DNA of 64,000 bases from Alicyclobacillus suci (lineage in GTDB: Bacteria; Bacillota; Bacilli; Alicyclobacillales; Alicyclobacillaceae): contig NZ_JAFMTW010000002.1 of assembly GCF_017329615.1 (NCBI RefSeq), positions 107,445 through 171,444 on the forward strand, given 5' to 3'. Below the pieces are notes generated by a model. The model did not search any database. It was not told where the DNA came from and saw only the letters and a program-made list of their open reading frames with translations. Both the position numbers and the translations under genes were made by a program. Below, in pieces: positions 61,864 to 64,000 of this stretch; position 1 is the first letter of the stretch, and each line of letters begins with the position of its first letter.

Positions 61864-63381
61864 ATGGGTGATTGGACAGCTGAACAACAAGCCATTATTG
61901 AGGAACCGCTGTGTTCAACGGTCGTTATCGCCGCACCGGGCAGCGGGAAGACATCGGTTTTGACGGAGCGAATTGTTCATGTTGTGCGCCGCGACAACAT
62001 TGCCCCAAACAGGATTTTGGCAGTAACTTTTACGCGCCAGGCTGCGGCACATATGCGGCGTAAGTTAGCCTTGCATCCGGCATTGTCATTTCGTTCCACC
62101 GAGTCGCTGCGGATTGGTACCTTTCATGCGCAAATTTTTCGGGCAATGCTCGAAGTTCGCCCGGACATTCCCGTGTTGCTGAATACGCGGGAGCAATTTG
62201 CCTACATGGCTTCAGCTTTCGCTCGCGTGGTCGGCGCGGCAGAAGGGATATCGCGCTGGGCAGTCACGGAGTTGCTGACGGAGTACTCGTGGCTGCTGGG
62301 GCGTGGTCAGGTATCGCCTTCACGTAGACTCAAAAGAATCTTTCATACGTACGCGCGACTGAAAAAGAAGCACAATCGGTGGGACTACGATGATATCCTT
62401 CTGGCTGCTGCAAATGCGATTGATCAGGGAACCCGTCTTCCGTTTTTTGAAAGACTGGAATATTTGTTAGTCGACGAGTTTCAGGATACCAATACGGTAC
62501 AGTGGGTATTGGTAGAAGGAATTCACCGCCGCTACCATTTACCCGTGTTTGTCGTGGGTGACGATGACCAATCCGTCTATGGGTTTCGGGGCGCGTCTCC
62601 TGACTTTTTACAGCGGGCGTCCACGTCTCTTCAAGGCGCTCGACAGATGCTTTTAACGAGAAATTTCCGCTCTGATCAACGTATCGTTCACCACGCCGAG
62701 CAATTGATCTTACATGTTCGTCGGCGCATCGATAAACCTTTACACGCCGTGTCCTCCGTCCCTGGGTTCGTACGGATAGTGGAGGTCGAGGACGAGCAGA
62801 AGGAAGCTCATCTGGTGACCCTGCTCATTTCGCAGCTACTGAAGGCCTGTCCTGAGAAGTCAATCGGCGTGTTGGCCCGCACGCGTCGGCAATTGACTCA
62901 GGTGTGGTCGCTGCTGCAGCTTGAAGCACAGACGTTTGATCATAAAGGCGCTATTGCGGATAGTGATCATCGTGGGGCCTCCCTTGTTCAGTTCCGAACG
63001 TTTCACGATAGTAAGGGGAAGGAGTGGGATGTCGTCATCTTGCTCGATCTCGTCGGGACATCTGTCACCTGCCCGCATATAAGGGTGCAAGAAACATTAT
63101 CTCGGAGGACAAATCGATCAGGGTCTGCTGATTTTGCCAACGATGTAAACTTTGTGGATGAACTGGCTGACGATGAACGGCGCTTGCTGTATGTCGCGAT
63201 GACGCGGGCGAAGTCTGCGTTAATTGGATTTGTCCCTACTCGCCTTGGCGGGCGTCGTGTCAGGATGACACCATTTCTCACGGAGGCGCAACTAGAATTG
63301 GTGCCGGTTGATTTGGCTAGGCTGACTGCGGACGTGTTCGATAGCTTATTGGTGCACGAGGATGAGGAGAGGGGTTCGTGA
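61864..63381 (+). CDS. Short UvrD/PcrA-like DNA helicase
   Basis: SF1A helicase (505 aa) with Walker A APGSGKTSVLTERI, motif Ia AVTFTRQAAAHMRRKL, FHAQIFRAML, motif II LVDEFQDTNTVQW, motif III VGDDDQSVYGFRGASPDF, motif IV LTRNFRSDQRI, motif V TFHDSKGKEWDVVIL and motif VI ERRLLYVAMTRAKS. PcrA is about 730 aa; here the 2B insert and C-terminal tail are shortened. ATG 61864 follows a G-rich SD; ATG 61819 is also in frame. The stop abuts the rrn promoter -35. Confidence 0.9.
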   Translation: MGDWTAEQQAIIEEPLCSTVVIAAPGSGKTSVLTERIVHVVRRDNIAPNRILAVTFTRQAAAHMRRKLALHPALSFRSTESLRIGTFHAQIFRAMLEVRPDIPVLLNTREQFAYMASAFARVVGAAEGISRWAVTELLTEYSWLLGRGQVSPSRRLKRIFHTYARLKKKHNRWDYDDILLAAANAIDQGTRLPFFERLEYLLVDEFQDTNTVQWVLVEGIHRRYHLPVFVVGDDDQSVYGFRGASPDFLQRASTSLQGARQMLLTRNFRSDQRIVHHAEQLILHVRRRIDKPLHAVSSVPGFVRIVEVEDEQKEAHLVTLLISQLLKACPEKSIGVLARTRRQLTQVWSLLQLEAQTFDHKGAIADSDHRGASLVQFRTFHDSKGKEWDVVILLDLVGTSVTCPHIRVQETLSRRTNRSGSADFANDVNFVDELADDERRLLYVAMTRAKSALIGFVPTRLGGRRVRMTPFLTEAQLELVPVDLARLTADVFDSLLVHEDEERGS

Positions 63382-63410
63382 TTGACGATACTTGTAAAAC
63401 GTGATACAAT
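63382..63410 (+). promoter_or_regulatory. Strong promoter of the rRNA operon
   Basis: -35 TTGACG (63382-63387), 17-bp spacer, -10 TACAAT (63405-63410) preceded by TGA, giving an extended -10 as well. It begins on the first base after the helicase stop codon. Confidence 0.85.
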
Positions 63411-63416
63411 GTTTAA

Positions 63417-63715
63417 CGCCGTTTGCAACGTCGACACTAGGATTTTCAAGTCTACGCTGTAGCGGTCACTGGGTCGGTGAACTTTACCAGTGACAACGAA
63501 CGTCAGTTCGTGATATTGTACTTAGGCTGCTTCGACAGAAGCGGCACTTGCTCGAAAGAATCACGTCATCTGATTCCGCGTTATGCTTCGCTGAATCCGC
63601 GTTCGTGGGGCTTTCATAGCAGGTTTGGTTCCTTGAAAACTGAACACACACGCCTAAAAGTTTCGGTCGACGTGACCTTGGTCACAGCGACGATGGAAAC
63701 ACAAGTAACAACGCC
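63417..63715 (+). other. rRNA operon leader
   Basis: About 300 nt between the promoter and 16S rRNA, without a credible gene. It contains hairpins GTCACTGG/CCAGTGAC (63465-63494), CGAAC/GTTCG (63498-63511) and GTGACC-TT-GGTCAC (63672-63685), which may take part in processing of the pre-rRNA. Confidence 0.7.
63628..63644 (+). promoter_or_regulatory. boxA-like antitermination sequence
   Basis: GTTCCTTGAAAACTGAA resembles the Bacillus rrn boxA (TGTTCTTTGAAAACT), bound by NusB-NusE, about 70 nt before the 16S gene. Confidence 0.55.
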
Positions 63716-64000
63716 ATTTTTTGAGAGTTTGATCCTGGCTCAGGACGAACGCTGGCGGCGTGCCTAATACATGCAAGTCGAGCGAGCCCTTTTGGGCGAG
63801 CGGCGGACGGGTGAGTAACACGTGGGCAATCTGCCTTTCAGACTGGAATAACACTCGGAAACGGGTGCTAATGCCGGATAATACACGGGTAGGCATCTAG
63901 CTGTGTTGAAAGATGCAACAGCATCGCTGAGAGAGGAGCCCGCGGCGCATTAGCTAGTTGGTGGGGTAACGGCTCACCAAGGCGACGATGCGTAGCCGAC
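63716..64000 (+). rRNA. rrs: 16S ribosomal RNA, 5' part (truncated by window end)
   Basis: The universal 5' sequence AGAGTTTGATCCTGGCTCAG begins at 63724, and CGAACGCTGGCGGCGTGCCTAATACATGCAAGTCGAGCG follows. The 5' end is set 7 nt before GAGAG by analogy with Bacillus. V1-V2 sequence is present to the end of the window and would give the taxon with a database search. Confidence 0.98.

Noticed and set aside
63477..63767. 96-codon frame across the rRNA leader and start of 16S
   Set aside because: It runs into the rRNA gene and has no SD; the rRNA assignment is certain.
1..64000. CRISPR arrays, insertion sequences, prophage, tRNA genes
   Set aside because: No regularly spaced repeats, transposase-like products, phage genes or tRNA-like cloverleaf sequences were seen; xerD is the housekeeping recombinase by its neighbours.

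Overview
The window is chromosomal DNA from a Gram-positive, endospore-forming Firmicute, most probably Alicyclobacillus or a close relative. The evidence is the gene order (accC-yqhY-nusB-folD-xseA-xseB-ispA-dxs-tlyA-recN-spoIVB-spo0A and spoIIM-xerD-deoB-dacF-spoIIA-sigF-spoVA), the many sporulation genes, roughly 50 percent GC, frequent GTG/TTG starts behind strong Shine-Dalgarno sequences, and an OLE RNA locus, which is typical of extremophilic and anaerobic Firmicutes. Nearly all genes lie on the + strand and read towards a 16S rRNA gene whose 5' part ends the window. No insertion sequence, prophage, CRISPR array or tRNA was seen.

Layout: (1) 1-15.2 kb is a long housekeeping cluster: acetyl-CoA carboxylase (accC), envelope stress proteins, transcription (nusB), a TsaD-like paralogue, folate metabolism (folD), exonuclease VII (xseAB), isoprenoid synthesis (ispA, dxs), rRNA methylation, NAD kinase and recN. 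Between ispA and dxs, about 630 nt without a protein gene is assigned to OLE RNA, followed by the gene for its membrane partner OapA. (2) 15.3-17.7 kb holds spoIVB and spo0A, with a sigma-H-like promoter and a 0A box before spo0A. (3) 17.8-34 kb is metabolic and accessory: HxlR regulator, hemQ, amidohydrolase, YgjP-type peptidase, half-size permease, GH18 hydrolase, a MoaD-MoaE fusion with divergent moaC, leucine dehydrogenase, lipA-lipB, a PepT-like peptidase, an amino-acid permease, nudF and an endonuclease Q-like gene. (4) 34-45 kb is a sporulation block: spoIIM, xerD, deoB, dacF, spoIIAA-AB-sigF, spoVAC-D-Eb-Ea, ending in an unannotated 44-codon gene. A TPR/HTH regulator of RRNPP type sits divergently between dacF and spoIIA. 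(5) 45-54 kb: spermidine-synthase-like protein, M50 protease, scpA-scpB, ytfJ, spmA-spmB, rluB, a YhcN-like lipoprotein, resD-resE. (6) 54-63.4 kb is the least conserved part: an XRE regulator divergent from a degenerate sirtuin, prsW, DUF2797, a short HtrA-like protease, rhodanese, methyltransferase, phosphoesterase and a UvrD-like helicase, then the rrn promoter.

Points that add to a routine annotation: the OLE/OapA locus with its own extended -10 promoter; two paralogous 55- and 58-aa proteins at 54355 and 58030 that form a small family I do not recognise; a 44-aa ORF with a near-perfect SD at the end of spoVA; the same 11-bp 0A-box sequence before spo0A and spoIIA; forespore-type -10 elements before dacF and spoVAC; and a regulator inserted at the spoIIA promoter. 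Functions are assigned from motifs and synteny read by eye; no database search or structure prediction was run.
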